DNA of 64,000 nucleotides. Origin: Leptospira sp. (GTDB taxonomy: Bacteria; Spirochaetota; Leptospiria; Leptospirales; Leptospiraceae). Positions within the stretch are counted from its first letter, which is position 1, and each line of letters begins with the position of its first letter. Below the pieces are notes generated by a model, which was not told the origin of the DNA, did no database searches, and saw nothing but the letters and a program-made list of their open reading frames with translations. The translations under genes were made by a program, and so were the position numbers. Positions 26,532 through 35,587 of this stretch are shown piece after piece. Where the stretch lies: assembly GCA_016742255.1 (NCBI GenBank), contig JACVCB010000013.1, positions 41,341 through 105,340 on the forward strand. The letters are read 5' to 3'.

Positions 26532-29500
26532 GAAGTAATTTTCTCTGTTCACTTAAATAACAAAGTAAAGGGATTGTAAAATTTCCAATGACCAAAGTGA
26601 ACAATAATCCACCCACAATCACTGTTGCCATAGGTCGTTGGATATCAGACCCAATTTCATTCGTAAGCATTGCCGGTAATAAACCAATGATTGCCGTTGT
26701 TAGAGTTAAAAATCTGGGGCGAAACTGAATTTCAGAAACATACGAAATTAATTCTTTTAAATCAGTTTCAGTTTTAATCTCTCTATTTTCTTTCGCATGA
26801 TTAAAATTTGAGACAAATAATACTCCACCCATAATGGAAATTCCAAATAACGAAATAAGACCAACACCTGACGAAACGTTAAAGTGCATTCCACGTAAAA
26901 AAAGAAAAAAGAGACCGCCGAGTGCAGCAACTGGAATACTGGACATAACAAGTAAACTATCAGAGATATTGTGAAACATTAAATACAAGATAAAAAGTAT
27001 AATAACAAACGTTAGAGGAACAGCAACCATAAGTCGCTTACTTGCACGAGTTAGGTTTTCGAATTGTCCTCCCCAATCAATTTCGACATCCGCTGGCAGT
27101 TTGATTTGTTTTGTCACAATCTTTTTTGCTTCATTTACAAATCCACCTTGGTCTCTGCCTTCGATATTAATCCAAACAGAAACCATTCGATTTCCATTTT
27201 TCCTGGCAATTTTGGCTGGCATTTCCTTCAATTCTAATTTTGCAACAGAAGACAGTGGATATTTACTTTCGTATTTACTTTTGATATTGATATTACCAAT
27301 CGAGTTAACAGATGTTCTATATTCTTCAGGATACCGAACCGTTATGTTATAAATATGATTATCCAAATACAATTTACTGATCTCTTTTCCACCAATCGCC
27401 ATTTCGGTAATATCTTGGATGTCAGAAAAATTAATCCCTGCTCTTGCCGCTGCTTCTCTATCAATGGCGATAATTAGTTCTGTATTGGGTCCTTCTTGTT
27501 CAATTCCAATAGCTGATACACCTTCTAACTTTTCTAAGGCGGATTCAATTTCATTTGCTTTTTGCCATAATACGGCAACATCTCTACCAGAAAGTTGAAC
27601 AGACAAATCAGCAGCTGAACCAGTGACCGCTTCTGCAACATTATCCAAAATTGGTTGTGAAAAACTGAATTTTGCCCCAGGAACTAATTTTTCAAATCGT
27701 TCCTTAAGAATTTCTAACATTTCCGCTTTTGAATGAACCGTTTTCCATTTGGAATAATCTTCTAATGTAATCAGACCTTCAATTCGATTTGGACCAAAAG
27801 GATCTGTTCCATCATCATTCCTTCCTGATTGAGTGATCACAACCTTTACTTCAGGAAATTCACTCACTGCCTCTCGTAGCAAATTTGCAACATTTGCAGT
27901 TTTATCCAAATGAATTCCTGTTGGTAATTTACATCTAAAATTGATGGCACCTTCATCCAATTCAGGCAAAAATTCCGTTCCTAATCCCATAAAAACTAAA
28001 ATTACAAGTAGGATCACAACGGCATAAGTGCGGATTACTAATTTTTTGGAATGGTCGAGGAGAAAATGAAGTAATTGAAGGAAGTATGATCTTGCTTGTG
28101 TTAGGAGAAAAAATTCTTTTGTTTGGCGACGATTCTCGTCTTGGAAAAACTTTGAAAAAATAACAGGAAGGACTGTGAGTGAAAATAACAATGCACCTAT
28201 CAATGTAAATGCCAATCCAAAAGCCATTGGTTTGAATAATTTACCTTCTACTCTTTCAAAAAGAAAAATCGGAAGGTAAGCACATAGGATGACAATAATT
28301 GAAAAAAATACTTCTTTTTCTGTGTGGTCAGAAGAACGAAGGATGATATCATCCAATGGTAATTTTTTTTTCGATACAGATGAAATCGCAATCGTCGTTA
28401 TAATTCCCTCTATAATGACAATCGAACTATCAACAATAATACCAAAATCAATTGCACCTAACGAAAGTAAATTTGCAGGTATTTCAATTAAATTCATTAA
28501 ACAAAATGAAAATAATAATGAAAAAGGAATGGTGACAGCAACTGCAAGCGCAACTCGATAGTTTCCAAGCAAAAAGATCAATACAATCATAACAATTGTA
28601 ATCCCTTCCATCATAGTACGCACAACAGTTTTTAAAGTATTGGATACTAACTCTGCCCTATCATATAAAATTCGAATGCGAACACCTTTGTTTTTTAAAA
28701 ATCCATCCAAACTAGAGAGTTTTTCTTTTACCAATCTTAATACTTCAGATGGATTTTCTCCTTTACGCATCATAATGATGCCCTGGACTCCAGAATTGGT
28801 CTCGGTTCCAGTTTGTAACCGATAACCGAGAATCCCTTTGGGAGGATGAGGGATCACTCTTACTTTTCCAATGTCTTTTACATAAATGGGAACATCTTTT
28901 TTTTCAGTGACGATAATGTTTTCTATATCTTTTTCGTTTTCGATTGCACCTAACGCACGTACTGGTATTGCTTGGTTACCATGTTTGAATATATTACCAC
29001 CAGTATTTGCATTGTTTTCTTCAATTGCCAAAACAAGATCGCGTAAAAAAACATTATATTTGTCTTGGTTGATGGGATTGATTTCAATTTGGTATTCTTT
29101 GATGTCTCCACCAAAGGTAATCACATCTGCAACACCTTGGATTTGTTGGATTCGTGGAGCCAATTCCCAATCTTGGATACTCCTAAGTTCCATCGTTGGC
29201 AATCCGTCACCTTCCACTGCATAACGTAAGATTTCACCCACAGGAGAAGTTAATGGACCAAGTTCAGGAACTTCTGTTCCTTCTGGCAATTGAATTGATT
29301 TTAACCTTTCATTAACTTGGTTTCTCGCAAAATATTCATCAGTGTGGTCTTTAAAAGTTAACCGAATGACTGACAATCCAAAAATACTTTGTGAACGTGT
29401 TGTGGTAAGCCCTGGAATACCAGTTAACGCCCGTTCCAAGGGAATCGTTACGAGTTTTTCCACTTCAGAAGAGGCTCTACCATCAAATTTTGTGATCACA

Positions 29501-29637
29501 ATCACTTCAGTATCAGAAACATCCGGATACGCATCTATCTTAAGATGTGTGACTGAATAGATTCCAAAAGCTGAAATCATTAAAAAACAAAATAATACTA
29601 TCGGAGAGTTTTTCAGTGAAAAACGAATGAATCCCAT
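26518..29637 (-). CDS. Heavy-metal-type RND efflux pump, CusA/CzcA family
   Basis: A 1039-residue inner-membrane pump of usual family length: 12 spans and two large periplasmic loops. TM4 carries LGAIDFGIIVDSSIVIIEG, with the Asp-Asp-Glu pattern (DFGxxxDxxxxxxE) used for proton coupling in CzcA. Other family segments include YPDVSDTEV, GIPGLTTTRSQS and GTEFLPELDEGAI. The substrate ion cannot be read from sequence; no copper-type Met cluster stands out in what I examined. Start ATG overlaps the adaptor stop (TAATG). Confidence 0.92.
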   Translation of the reverse strand: MGFIRFSLKNSPIVLFCFLMISAFGIYSVTHLKIDAYPDVSDTEVIVITKFDGRASSEVEKLVTIPLERALTGIPGLTTTRSQSIFGLSVIRLTFKDHTDEYFARNQVNERLKSIQLPEGTEVPELGPLTSPVGEILRYAVEGDGLPTMELRSIQDWELAPRIQQIQGVADVITFGGDIKEYQIEINPINQDKYNVFLRDLVLAIEENNANTGGNIFKHGNQAIPVRALGAIENEKDIENIIVTEKKDVPIYVKDIGKVRVIPHPPKGILGYRLQTGTETNSGVQGIIMMRKGENPSEVLRLVKEKLSSLDGFLKNKGVRIRILYDRAELVSNTLKTVVRTMMEGITIVMIVLIFLLGNYRVALAVAVTIPFSLLFSFCLMNLIEIPANLLSLGAIDFGIIVDSSIVIIEGIITTIAISSVSKKKLPLDDIILRSSDHTEKEVFFSIIVILCAYLPIFLFERVEGKLFKPMAFGLAFTLIGALLFSLTVLPVIFSKFFQDENRRQTKEFFLLTQARSYFLQLLHFLLDHSKKLVIRTYAVVILLVILVFMGLGTEFLPELDEGAINFRCKLPTGIHLDKTANVANLLREAVSEFPEVKVVITQSGRNDDGTDPFGPNRIEGLITLEDYSKWKTVHSKAEMLEILKERFEKLVPGAKFSFSQPILDNVAEAVTGSAADLSVQLSGRDVAVLWQKANEIESALEKLEGVSAIGIEQEGPNTELIIAIDREAAARAGINFSDIQDITEMAIGGKEISKLYLDNHIYNITVRYPEEYRTSVNSIGNINIKSKYESKYPLSSVAKLELKEMPAKIARKNGNRMVSVWINIEGRDQGGFVNEAKKIVTKQIKLPADVEIDWGGQFENLTRASKRLMVAVPLTFVIILFILYLMFHNISDSLLVMSSIPVAALGGLFFLFLRGMHFNVSSGVGLISLFGISIMGGVLFVSNFNHAKENREIKTETDLKELISYVSEIQFRPRFLTLTTAIIGLLPAMLTNEIGSDIQRPMATVIVGGLLFTLVIGNFTIPLLCYLSEQRKLLHAKN

Positions 29638-30590
29638 TAGTAACCGAAACTTAGCCCTTTTAATAATGTAGAACCATGAGAAACAACACGATCATTGGTT
29701 TGCAAACCAGACAAGATTTGTGTGTATTCATCTGTTTCGATTCCTGTTTCCACTTGTACTCTTTGGAACGTATTCACATCGATTTGTTTGAATAGATAAC
29801 TTGTATCACCAATTAAAATGATAGATTCATTTGGAACAGACAAAGCTACAAGATTGTCCAATTCAATATGTCCATTTCCAAACATACCTGGTTTAAATTG
29901 ATTCCCTGGATTTTTTGTTATGATTAAAACTTTAACAGTACGACTGACCGGGTCAATGACATCAGAAATGGAATCAATTTTTGTTTCATAACGATCTCCC
30001 GGGAATGCCGAAAACTTAATGAATACTCTTGTTTGTAATTTGACTCGATTTAATTTTGTTTCGGGGATATCGCCAACAATCAAAATATATCCTGGTTTCA
30101 ATTTGCTTAACTTTTCAATGGGAATGCCTTGCATTCGTAATCGGTTTAAATTTTCATCCATGGATGCTGCCATTTGTTGCAATTGAACATTTGCATCATT
30201 CAATTCTTTACCCGCAGCAGCTTGGTTTTCCACCAAGTATTTTAAACGTGAATAAGATTTTTTTGCACCAAATAGTGCTGCTTTACTTTTTAAGTATTCA
30301 GAATAAATTAACGACTGTTCTTCGGTCTCAAAATGATAGGAATAATTTGATTCTTTGGAAGTAACACAGACAACTGACACACGAACTGGGATCGATAGTC
30401 CTGATCCTAAATTTCGATAAGCAACGTTTGCAATGGAGATTGTTGAGGGAAGTTCACCTTCTGATTTTTTAATGATCACTCCATCTTCTAGAGTATGGAA
30501 GGTTGCAATGCGAGGACGATTCTCTTCCGATTTCTGATTGCAAGATACAAAACAAACAACCGTCAAAAAGAGAAAAAATGATTTAGTCAT
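29637..30590 (-). CDS. Periplasmic adaptor (membrane fusion) lipoprotein of the RND pump
   Basis: A 317-residue adaptor with a signal peptide ending in FVSC (lipobox, Cys17). It has an alpha-hairpin (about 95-140, KSKAALFGAKKSYSRLKYLV), a lipoyl/barrel region (YILIVGDIPETKLNRV) and a membrane-proximal domain (QILSGLQTNDRVVSHGSTLL), in the order usual for CzcB/CusB proteins. It is short for the family, lacking metal-binding N- or C-terminal extensions. First gene of the three-gene operon; a perfect palindrome lies 16 bases upstream of its ATG. Confidence 0.82.
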   Translation of the reverse strand: MTKSFFLFLTVVCFVSCNQKSEENRPRIATFHTLEDGVIIKKSEGELPSTISIANVAYRNLGSGLSIPVRVSVVCVTSKESNYSYHFETEEQSLIYSEYLKSKAALFGAKKSYSRLKYLVENQAAAGKELNDANVQLQQMAASMDENLNRLRMQGIPIEKLSKLKPGYILIVGDIPETKLNRVKLQTRVFIKFSAFPGDRYETKIDSISDVIDPVSRTVKVLIITKNPGNQFKPGMFGNGHIELDNLVALSVPNESIILIGDTSYLFKQIDVNTFQRVQVETGIETDEYTQILSGLQTNDRVVSHGSTLLKGLSFGY

Positions 30591-30605
30591 AAAACATCAC
30601 TTTTT

Positions 30606-30622
30606 TCAAACTAGGAGTTTGA
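30606..30622. promoter_or_regulatory. Palindrome upstream of the RND operon (possible operator)
   Basis: TCAAACT and AGTTTGA flank a 3-base centre. It lies 16-32 bases upstream of the adaptor ATG and directly after the DUF1801 gene. On the minus strand A residues, not T, follow the stem, which argues against an intrinsic terminator and for a protein-binding site. No metal-sensing regulator is adjacent. Confidence 0.4.
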
Positions 30623-30631
30623 GAATTGAAA

Positions 30632-31081
30632 TCAACTTGAAAATGTATTTTTTTCGTAAACTCGTATCCAGTCATTAGGATTCATTTTGGAAACAAGTTC
30701 ACCAATGAGTTTCCAAGGGATGTCTTCCAATTTTTTGAACCGAATGCAACTTTTCCCCATATCCAATTTGGAATGAGAATGTTTTGGGTATTCCGTTTGG
30801 AACCATTTTAAGAGAGTTGGATCCGCATAAATCCCCATATGATACATCGCTAGTCCACTTTTTTGGACAGCAATGTGGAGAAACGGTAGTGCAAGTTCTG
30901 GGTTGGCATGGTATCCAGCGGGATACGTTTTTTTAGGAACCACATACCCAATCATATTGTATTGGAAGGTCTCTTCAAATCCTTTTGGCAGATTTTTTTT
31001 CACGACACTTCGCAATTTGAGAAAAGATTCTTTTTTGCCGTCCGGTAAAGACGCAATGTATTCTTCGATTGTCTGAATCAT
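30632..31081 (-). CDS. DUF1801 domain protein
   Basis: A 149-residue protein of the DUF1801/YdhG type: TIEEYIASLPDGKKESFLKLRSV at the N terminus, EETFQYNMIGYVVP, an HIAVQKSGLAMYHMG strand pair and a final SCIRFKKLEDIPWKLIGEL block, matching the order in this small single-domain family. Such proteins are soluble with unknown biochemical function. It is upstream of the RND operon on the same strand, 41 bases from it; a link is possible but the palindrome between them suggests separate control. Confidence 0.82.
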   Translation of the reverse strand: MIQTIEEYIASLPDGKKESFLKLRSVVKKNLPKGFEETFQYNMIGYVVPKKTYPAGYHANPELALPFLHIAVQKSGLAMYHMGIYADPTLLKWFQTEYPKHSHSKLDMGKSCIRFKKLEDIPWKLIGELVSKMNPNDWIRVYEKNTFSS

Positions 31082-31209
31082 ATTGAAATTATGGATTAAG
31101 GATGAAAATCATGAAATTATTTTTTGAAAATTTTGTTCATTTAATTTCCAAAATACATTCGGAGATTAAGCCTTCTCTTCGCTAATCTTCGAAAAGAAGA
31201 CAAATGGAA

Positions 31210-31629
31210 TTACTTTTTAGCGGATACCCATAAAGGTCCAACAGCAACTAACAATACAAAGATATTAAAAATTGCATTCGAAATATTTCCTGATGTTATT
31301 GAGCCAGCGCTATCCAACAAAAACCATGAAATCAAACCAATTAGTACAGAGATTCTCACTTCATTTGGAGCTTTATCATAAACGAAATGAGTCAACATCC
31401 ATACATTCACTCCCCATCCCAATAAAAATCCACCGGTCAATGCCGATAAAAATCTTGTATCAGGCGATGAATAAGTTGTATTTCCATCAATCGGCCAACT
31501 CAACAAATCTAATGTTAGTCTAGCAAGCTCAGAGGTTTCCGGCATAGTTCCCAAAAAGAATACAGGAGCAAACAAAGCGATGACGACAGCCGTTACCTTA
31601 AGATAAAATTTTTGAAATTCAAGAGTCAT
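31210..31629 (-). CDS. Small polytopic membrane protein, likely TetR-regulated
   Basis: A 139-residue protein with four membrane spans (about 10-30, 60-85, 92-112, 115-135) and no recognised family. A conserved-looking WGVNVWMLTHFVYDK segment lies between spans 2 and 3. The start ATG at 31629 has AAAAGGATTTTT upstream. A perfect 7+4+7 palindrome lies 90-107 bases upstream, and the next gene on the same strand is a TetR-type regulator, so the pair is probably a regulator and its target. Confidence 0.55.
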   Translation of the reverse strand: MTLEFQKFYLKVTAVVIALFAPVFFLGTMPETSELARLTLDLLSWPIDGNTTYSSPDTRFLSALTGGFLLGWGVNVWMLTHFVYDKAPNEVRISVLIGLISWFLLDSAGSITSGNISNAIFNIFVLLVAVGPLWVSAKK

Positions 31630-31718
31630 AAAAATCCTTTTATTTTAAATTTATGAACTCATTTGGAAAAATTTCCGAAAAATTCTCAATCGAATATTAA
31701 TGATCCTTTGGATAATCA

Positions 31719-31736
31719 CTGTACGGTGTCGTACAG
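31719..31736. promoter_or_regulatory. 18-bp palindrome, probable TetR-type operator
   Basis: CTGTACG (31719-31725) and CGTACAG (31730-31736) flank GTGT. It lies just beyond the TetR stop codon and upstream of the small membrane-protein gene on the same strand. Its length and symmetry fit a TetR-family dimer site. Binding is inferred. Confidence 0.6.
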
Positions 31737-31739
31737 AAA

Positions 31740-32279
31740 TTATTTGCCAGCGATACTCAATATTACTGATTTCAATTTAGAAAAATATTCTCTTAACCAA
31801 AACTCTGTTAAAATTTCAAAATGAATTTGAAGATAAAAATTTTCCAATGCTAAAGAGAATAATCCATTCCATTGAGACTCAGACATTTCTAATCCTAAGT
31901 CTTTTTTCCAAATGCTCAAAAAAGGTATTATTACAACTTCATCTGTCTTAATTATAATTTCATTGAATCTAGGATTGTGACGATTGATTCTTAATTGTTT
32001 GTTAAACAATAGATCTATTTTATGTTCTGTTAAAATTTCAACTAAACCGGGATCAATCGATTCACAGGATGATTCTTTTTGAGAGACGATAAAACACTGC
32101 TGTAAATGATATTCTGACAAATACTTAGTAAAATTTTCCAAATCTACAAATAAATAGTAAAAGGAAGATTTTGGTTTATCTAATATTTTTGCTAGTTTTT
32201 CAATTTTTAATGCTTCAAATCCATGAATAGAGACGAATTCATAACCCTTTTTGATCCATTGTGATCTTGTGTCTGACAT
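31740..32279 (-). CDS. TetR/AcrR-family transcriptional regulator
   Basis: A 179-residue regulator. The N-terminal helix-turn-helix is TetR-like: WIKKGYEFVSIHGFEALKIE, LAKILDKPKSSFYYLFVDLENF (about 24-47), the last being the typical F/YYHF-type recognition helix region. The ligand-binding half is divergent and helical. It is the gene just upstream of the small membrane-protein gene on the same strand, with a palindrome between them. The upstream side of the regulator gene is occupied by a palindromic repeat element. Confidence 0.78.
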   Translation of the reverse strand: MSDTRSQWIKKGYEFVSIHGFEALKIEKLAKILDKPKSSFYYLFVDLENFTKYLSEYHLQQCFIVSQKESSCESIDPGLVEILTEHKIDLLFNKQLRINRHNPRFNEIIIKTDEVVIIPFLSIWKKDLGLEMSESQWNGLFSLALENFYLQIHFEILTEFWLREYFSKLKSVILSIAGK

Positions 32280-32292
32280 GCTAAATTATCCT

Positions 32293-32400
32293 CGCGCCAG
32301 CGATAGAAGCGGAAATCCTTTCCCGTGAGGGAAAGATTGGAGCGGATAGCGCGGTCGGTGATCGTAAAATTTTGATTCGCATAACTATTGCGAGGCGCCC
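32293..32400. repeat. Palindromic interspersed element, copy 1
   Basis: The stretch begins CGCGCCAGCGATAGAAGCGG, has an AGCGGAAATCCTTTCCC arm, a GTGA loop and a GGGAAAGATTGGAGCGGA arm (stem at 32321-32332 plus partial pairing outward), and ends in GGCGCCC (32394-32400). Read on the minus strand the order GGGCGCC... CAATCTTT... AAAGGATTTCCGCT... GGCGC is shared with 59367-59435. It is distinctly GC-rich and lies outside genes. Confidence 0.7.
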
Positions 32401-32449
32401 AAAATTTATAACTATCCATTCGAATGAAGCGAACCCATTTTCCAGACAT

Positions 32450-32478
32450 AAAAAAACCCACCAAGAGGTGGGCTTTTA
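32450..32478 (-). terminator. Rho-independent terminator of the Loa22-like gene
   Basis: CCCACC (32457-32462) pairs with GGTGGG (32467-32472) around AAGA. Reading the minus strand, the stem is followed by a seven-T run (32450-32456). On the plus strand a TTTT run also follows, so it may work both ways. It lies 37 bases after the gene's stop. Confidence 0.85.
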
Positions 32479-32514
32479 TTAGAGAAAGGTCTCTAGGTAA
32501 GAAAATCGAATTTC

Positions 32515-33084
32515 TTATTTAGAAACAACTTGGAATGTCACACGACGGTTGATCGCGTCTTTTTCATCAAAACCAGAAATTGGTTTAGAAGAACCAGCTG
32601 CTTTAGTGACGATTCTTTCTGCAGGGATCCCTTGTTTCACAAGAGCTGCTTTTACAGCATCAGAACGGATTTGTGAGTAGTAACCGTTTCCTTTTTTAGC
32701 ACCTTCCGCTTCTTCTGGACCAGATGCATCTGCATGGCCAGTGATTTCGATTGCATAACTATCAGGAAGTTTTGCAAGAGCGTCTTTGATGTAAGCAACA
32801 TTGTCTTTCGCCCAAGTTTTGAAATCTTCTGCTTGGATGTCTGCTTGTTTGTAGCTAAATCCTCTGCGACGAACGCCATCCGGGTAACGGTAGTCTTTGA
32901 GTGCTACGTTGATTTCGTCCAAAAGAGCTCCATTGAGATCTCTGGAAGCAACTCCCGTTGTGTTGTCCGTAGTTGTGGACGTTGTATCTTTTGGAGTTTC
33001 TTTTTCTTCAGAAGACGAACAGTTCGTGAATGAAATAGAAAGACCTACGAGGAGGATGAGGCTTAAAAAAAATCCTTTTTTCAT
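32515..33084 (-). CDS. loa22: Loa22-like OmpA-domain lipoprotein
   Basis: A 189-residue lipoprotein: signal peptide with lipobox SFTNC (Cys22), a Thr/Asp-rich linker, then LKDYRYPDGVRRRGFSYKQA and an OmpA-like domain (DSYAIEITGHADASGPEEAE, IPAERIVTKAAGSSKPIS, DAINRRVTF). From memory this order and these phrases match Leptospira Loa22, an abundant surface-exposed, peptidoglycan-binding lipoprotein needed for virulence in pathogens; its presence here is not by itself a sign of pathogenicity. Peptidoglycan-binding Asp and Arg of the OmpA fold are present. A good terminator follows. Confidence 0.85.
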   Translation of the reverse strand: MKKGFFLSLILLVGLSISFTNCSSSEEKETPKDTTSTTTDNTTGVASRDLNGALLDEINVALKDYRYPDGVRRRGFSYKQADIQAEDFKTWAKDNVAYIKDALAKLPDSYAIEITGHADASGPEEAEGAKKGNGYYSQIRSDAVKAALVKQGIPAERIVTKAAGSSKPISGFDEKDAINRRVTFQVVSK

Positions 33085-33143
33085 CAGTTGACCTACCTTA
33101 ATGTTTCCATAGTTTAGTTCTTTTCATTAGATAACAACCGAAA

Positions 33144-34082
33144 ATGCAAATATTTGTAACTGTTTCCGAAGATTATGACCAAAGTCGCTTAGACGTTTTC
33201 CTAAAAGACAACGCTGGAGACGATCTTAGCCGTTCAACCGTTCAAAAATGGATCGATTCTGGCTTTGTGACAAACAAAACAAAGGACCAAACCGTCCATA
33301 AAAACGGTTATAAGGTGACTTTAGGAGAAGAGTATGTGGTGGATGTCATCGCAAGACCACCTTCTCGATTGGAACCCATCCCGATGGATATCCCAGTTTT
33401 GTATGACGAAGAAGAGTTTATGGTGATCCATAAAAAAGCGGGGATCGCTTGCCACAGTGGACCGGGTGACGACTCCCCTTCTCTTGTGAATGGACTCCTC
33501 CACCAATTTAAAAATCTTTCTGGCACTGGTGGTGAACGCCGTCCAGGTATTGTCCATCGTTTGGACAAACCAACGGAAGGGGTTCTCATCATTGCCAAAA
33601 CAGACAGAGCCCATGCTGCCTTATCCAAACTCTTCCAAGATCGTCTTGTGGATAAAACGTACTATGCATGGGTGTTACAAGCACCTGTGGAAGCCGAAGG
33701 GACGATTAGTATGCCGATTGGCCGCCACCCCGTCGAACGAGTGAAGATGTGTGTACGGGAAGATGGGCGAATGGCGATCACCCACTACAAAACAGAAAAA
33801 ATTGTACAAACACAAACAGGGCGAAAGTTTAGTTTGATGAAACTCGGTCTTGAAACGGGGCGAACCCACCAAATCCGTGTTCATATGGCAAAAATAGGAT
33901 GCCCAGTCGTGGGGGACAGTTTGTACTCACGGTCTGCAAAGGATTACACACAATACGGACTCCTTCTCTTTGCCAAAAAATTAGATTTTCCTCATCCCTT
34001 TGTACCAGACAAACGAATTGTTGTGGAACTTGAGTTTCCTGAACGATTTAAGATCTTTGAACGCAAATGCCCTAGTTACTGA
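33144..34082 (+). CDS. rluD: RluA-family pseudouridine synthase
   Basis: A 312-residue protein with an N-terminal S4 RNA-binding domain (about 15-70, SRLDVFLKDNAG and STVQKWIDSGFV) and a catalytic domain with RPGIVHRLDKPTEG, where Asp141 is the catalytic residue, followed by KTYYAWV and LETGRTHQIRVHMA. It isomerises uridines in RNA, probably 23S rRNA as RluD does; the exact target is inferred. Its stop overlaps the start of the following membrane-protein gene (TGATG). Confidence 0.88.
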   Translation: MQIFVTVSEDYDQSRLDVFLKDNAGDDLSRSTVQKWIDSGFVTNKTKDQTVHKNGYKVTLGEEYVVDVIARPPSRLEPIPMDIPVLYDEEEFMVIHKKAGIACHSGPGDDSPSLVNGLLHQFKNLSGTGGERRPGIVHRLDKPTEGVLIIAKTDRAHAALSKLFQDRLVDKTYYAWVLQAPVEAEGTISMPIGRHPVERVKMCVREDGRMAITHYKTEKIVQTQTGRKFSLMKLGLETGRTHQIRVHMAKIGCPVVGDSLYSRSAKDYTQYGLLLFAKKLDFPHPFVPDKRIVVELEFPERFKIFERKCPSY

Positions 34083-35569
34083 TGCGATTTCTAAAGCCGA
34101 TCCTTTTCCTTTTGGTTCTTTTTGCCAGCTTTCATCTGTTCTACGATGTTGTGTATGAAAACCATTTAGGTGAAGGAACGGATAGTGATGTTTTATATCC
34201 CTATTTGTTTGCACGGGATGTTTGGACTGGGGGATTTGCTGGCATTCGTGGTTGGAACCTTCCCCCTTGTACCTATCTTTTTCCAGAGATTCTCATCGCA
34301 ATTTTCTTATTTCCTTTAGTTCCCTCTGTGTATGGGTTCCATTTGGTTTTTGGATTTATTTCCTTTGTATTGCCCTTTTATTTAGCGAAACAATTGGGAA
34401 TGCCAAAACAATATTCCTATTTAGTGGCACTTGGGTTTTTGGTTTTAGCAGGGTACGATCCCAATTTATTCGGGCAATTTTATTTGCCAGGGTTCCACGC
34501 GATGATCTTTTTCTTTGCGACATGGACTTTGGTTTTATTGGAAGAATGGAAACAAACAAAAGCTAAGGTTTGGTTTCCATTGTTATTCCTCATGACAATG
34601 GTTTGGGTTTCAGAGTATTGGTTTTTTGTCAATATCGCTCCCTTTTTGATTTGTTATGCTGTCCTTCATTTACGATGGAAAAGCCTTGGACCATTGAGCA
34701 TCGGTCTTGCGGGAATGTTGCTTGCAAAATCCATTGGGAAAGGACTTCGTTTTTTCGGAATTGGAATTATCAGCACAGACAATATACAGTTACTCTCCAA
34801 ACTCAATTCTACCTTTCATTCCATTGTCTTAGATCCAAATGTAGTTTGGCAAGGTCTCGTACAATCCGTTTCCAAACAACCTCTCCTCTCGGAATGGTTC
34901 CAATGGTATTTGGTGATCGGAATTTTTTACCTCTTCATTTCACTTGTAAGGAATCAAAAGAGGGATTTCCTACTTGATTTGATTTTGTTTTTATCCCCTT
35001 ACATCACTGTATTTTTTTTATTCCTCATCGAAACAGAACTTAACATACGTTATCTGTATTTTTTGCCTTTTGGAATTTTATTTTTTAGCTCTCGGATTTT
35101 GGAACGGATTCCCTTCTTCCGATTTGGAATTCCGATTGTGTTGTATGTTGCTTGTTTTTTATTTTATCTCGGAAAACATTCGGAACTTGTCGCCAAAGTG
35201 AGAGAAGGTGAAGGAAAACGAAATCACCGAATGGAGTGTTTGTCAGAATTTGATCAAAAAATTCCGGGTGCTGCCACCTACTGGCCAATCAAATACAGTT
35301 ATGCATTTTCTAACAAACAGTGGACTCTCGTCCCTTTCACAAAAGACGGTGTGTACTACCCTTGGATTGCCAATACCACTTGGGATGGTGATTTCAAAAA
35401 CCAAACGTTTGATTCGTTTCCTTGGGGTGTGACGGAAAACAAAGAAAATTTGAAAGACTGGAAGGATGTTACCATCACAAGGGAATGTGAAGGTTGGTAT
35501 TTTTTTCGAAGAAATGAACACGAAGTAAAATCTAAACCCAAGAATTCGATTGATTCTAGTTTTCCTTAG
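34082..35569 (+). CDS. Polytopic membrane protein, GT-C glycosyltransferase-like
   Basis: A 495-residue protein with about ten membrane spans. After the first span comes ENHLGEGTDSDVLYPYLFA, an acidic DSD motif in the first external loop as in GT-C-fold glycosyltransferases, followed by alternating spans and short loops and a C-terminal soluble part of about 130 residues (IPGAATYWPIKYSYAFSN, NTTWDGDF). It could transfer a lipid-linked sugar to a cell-envelope target; the family assignment is from pattern only. Translationally coupled to rluD. Confidence 0.55.
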   Translation: MRFLKPILFLLVLFASFHLFYDVVYENHLGEGTDSDVLYPYLFARDVWTGGFAGIRGWNLPPCTYLFPEILIAIFLFPLVPSVYGFHLVFGFISFVLPFYLAKQLGMPKQYSYLVALGFLVLAGYDPNLFGQFYLPGFHAMIFFFATWTLVLLEEWKQTKAKVWFPLLFLMTMVWVSEYWFFVNIAPFLICYAVLHLRWKSLGPLSIGLAGMLLAKSIGKGLRFFGIGIISTDNIQLLSKLNSTFHSIVLDPNVVWQGLVQSVSKQPLLSEWFQWYLVIGIFYLFISLVRNQKRDFLLDLILFLSPYITVFFLFLIETELNIRYLYFLPFGILFFSSRILERIPFFRFGIPIVLYVACFLFYLGKHSELVAKVREGEGKRNHRMECLSEFDQKIPGAATYWPIKYSYAFSNKQWTLVPFTKDGVYYPWIANTTWDGDFKNQTFDSFPWGVTENKENLKDWKDVTITRECEGWYFFRRNEHEVKSKPKNSIDSSFP

Positions 35570-35587
35570 ATCAGTTTGGGTCGTGTC

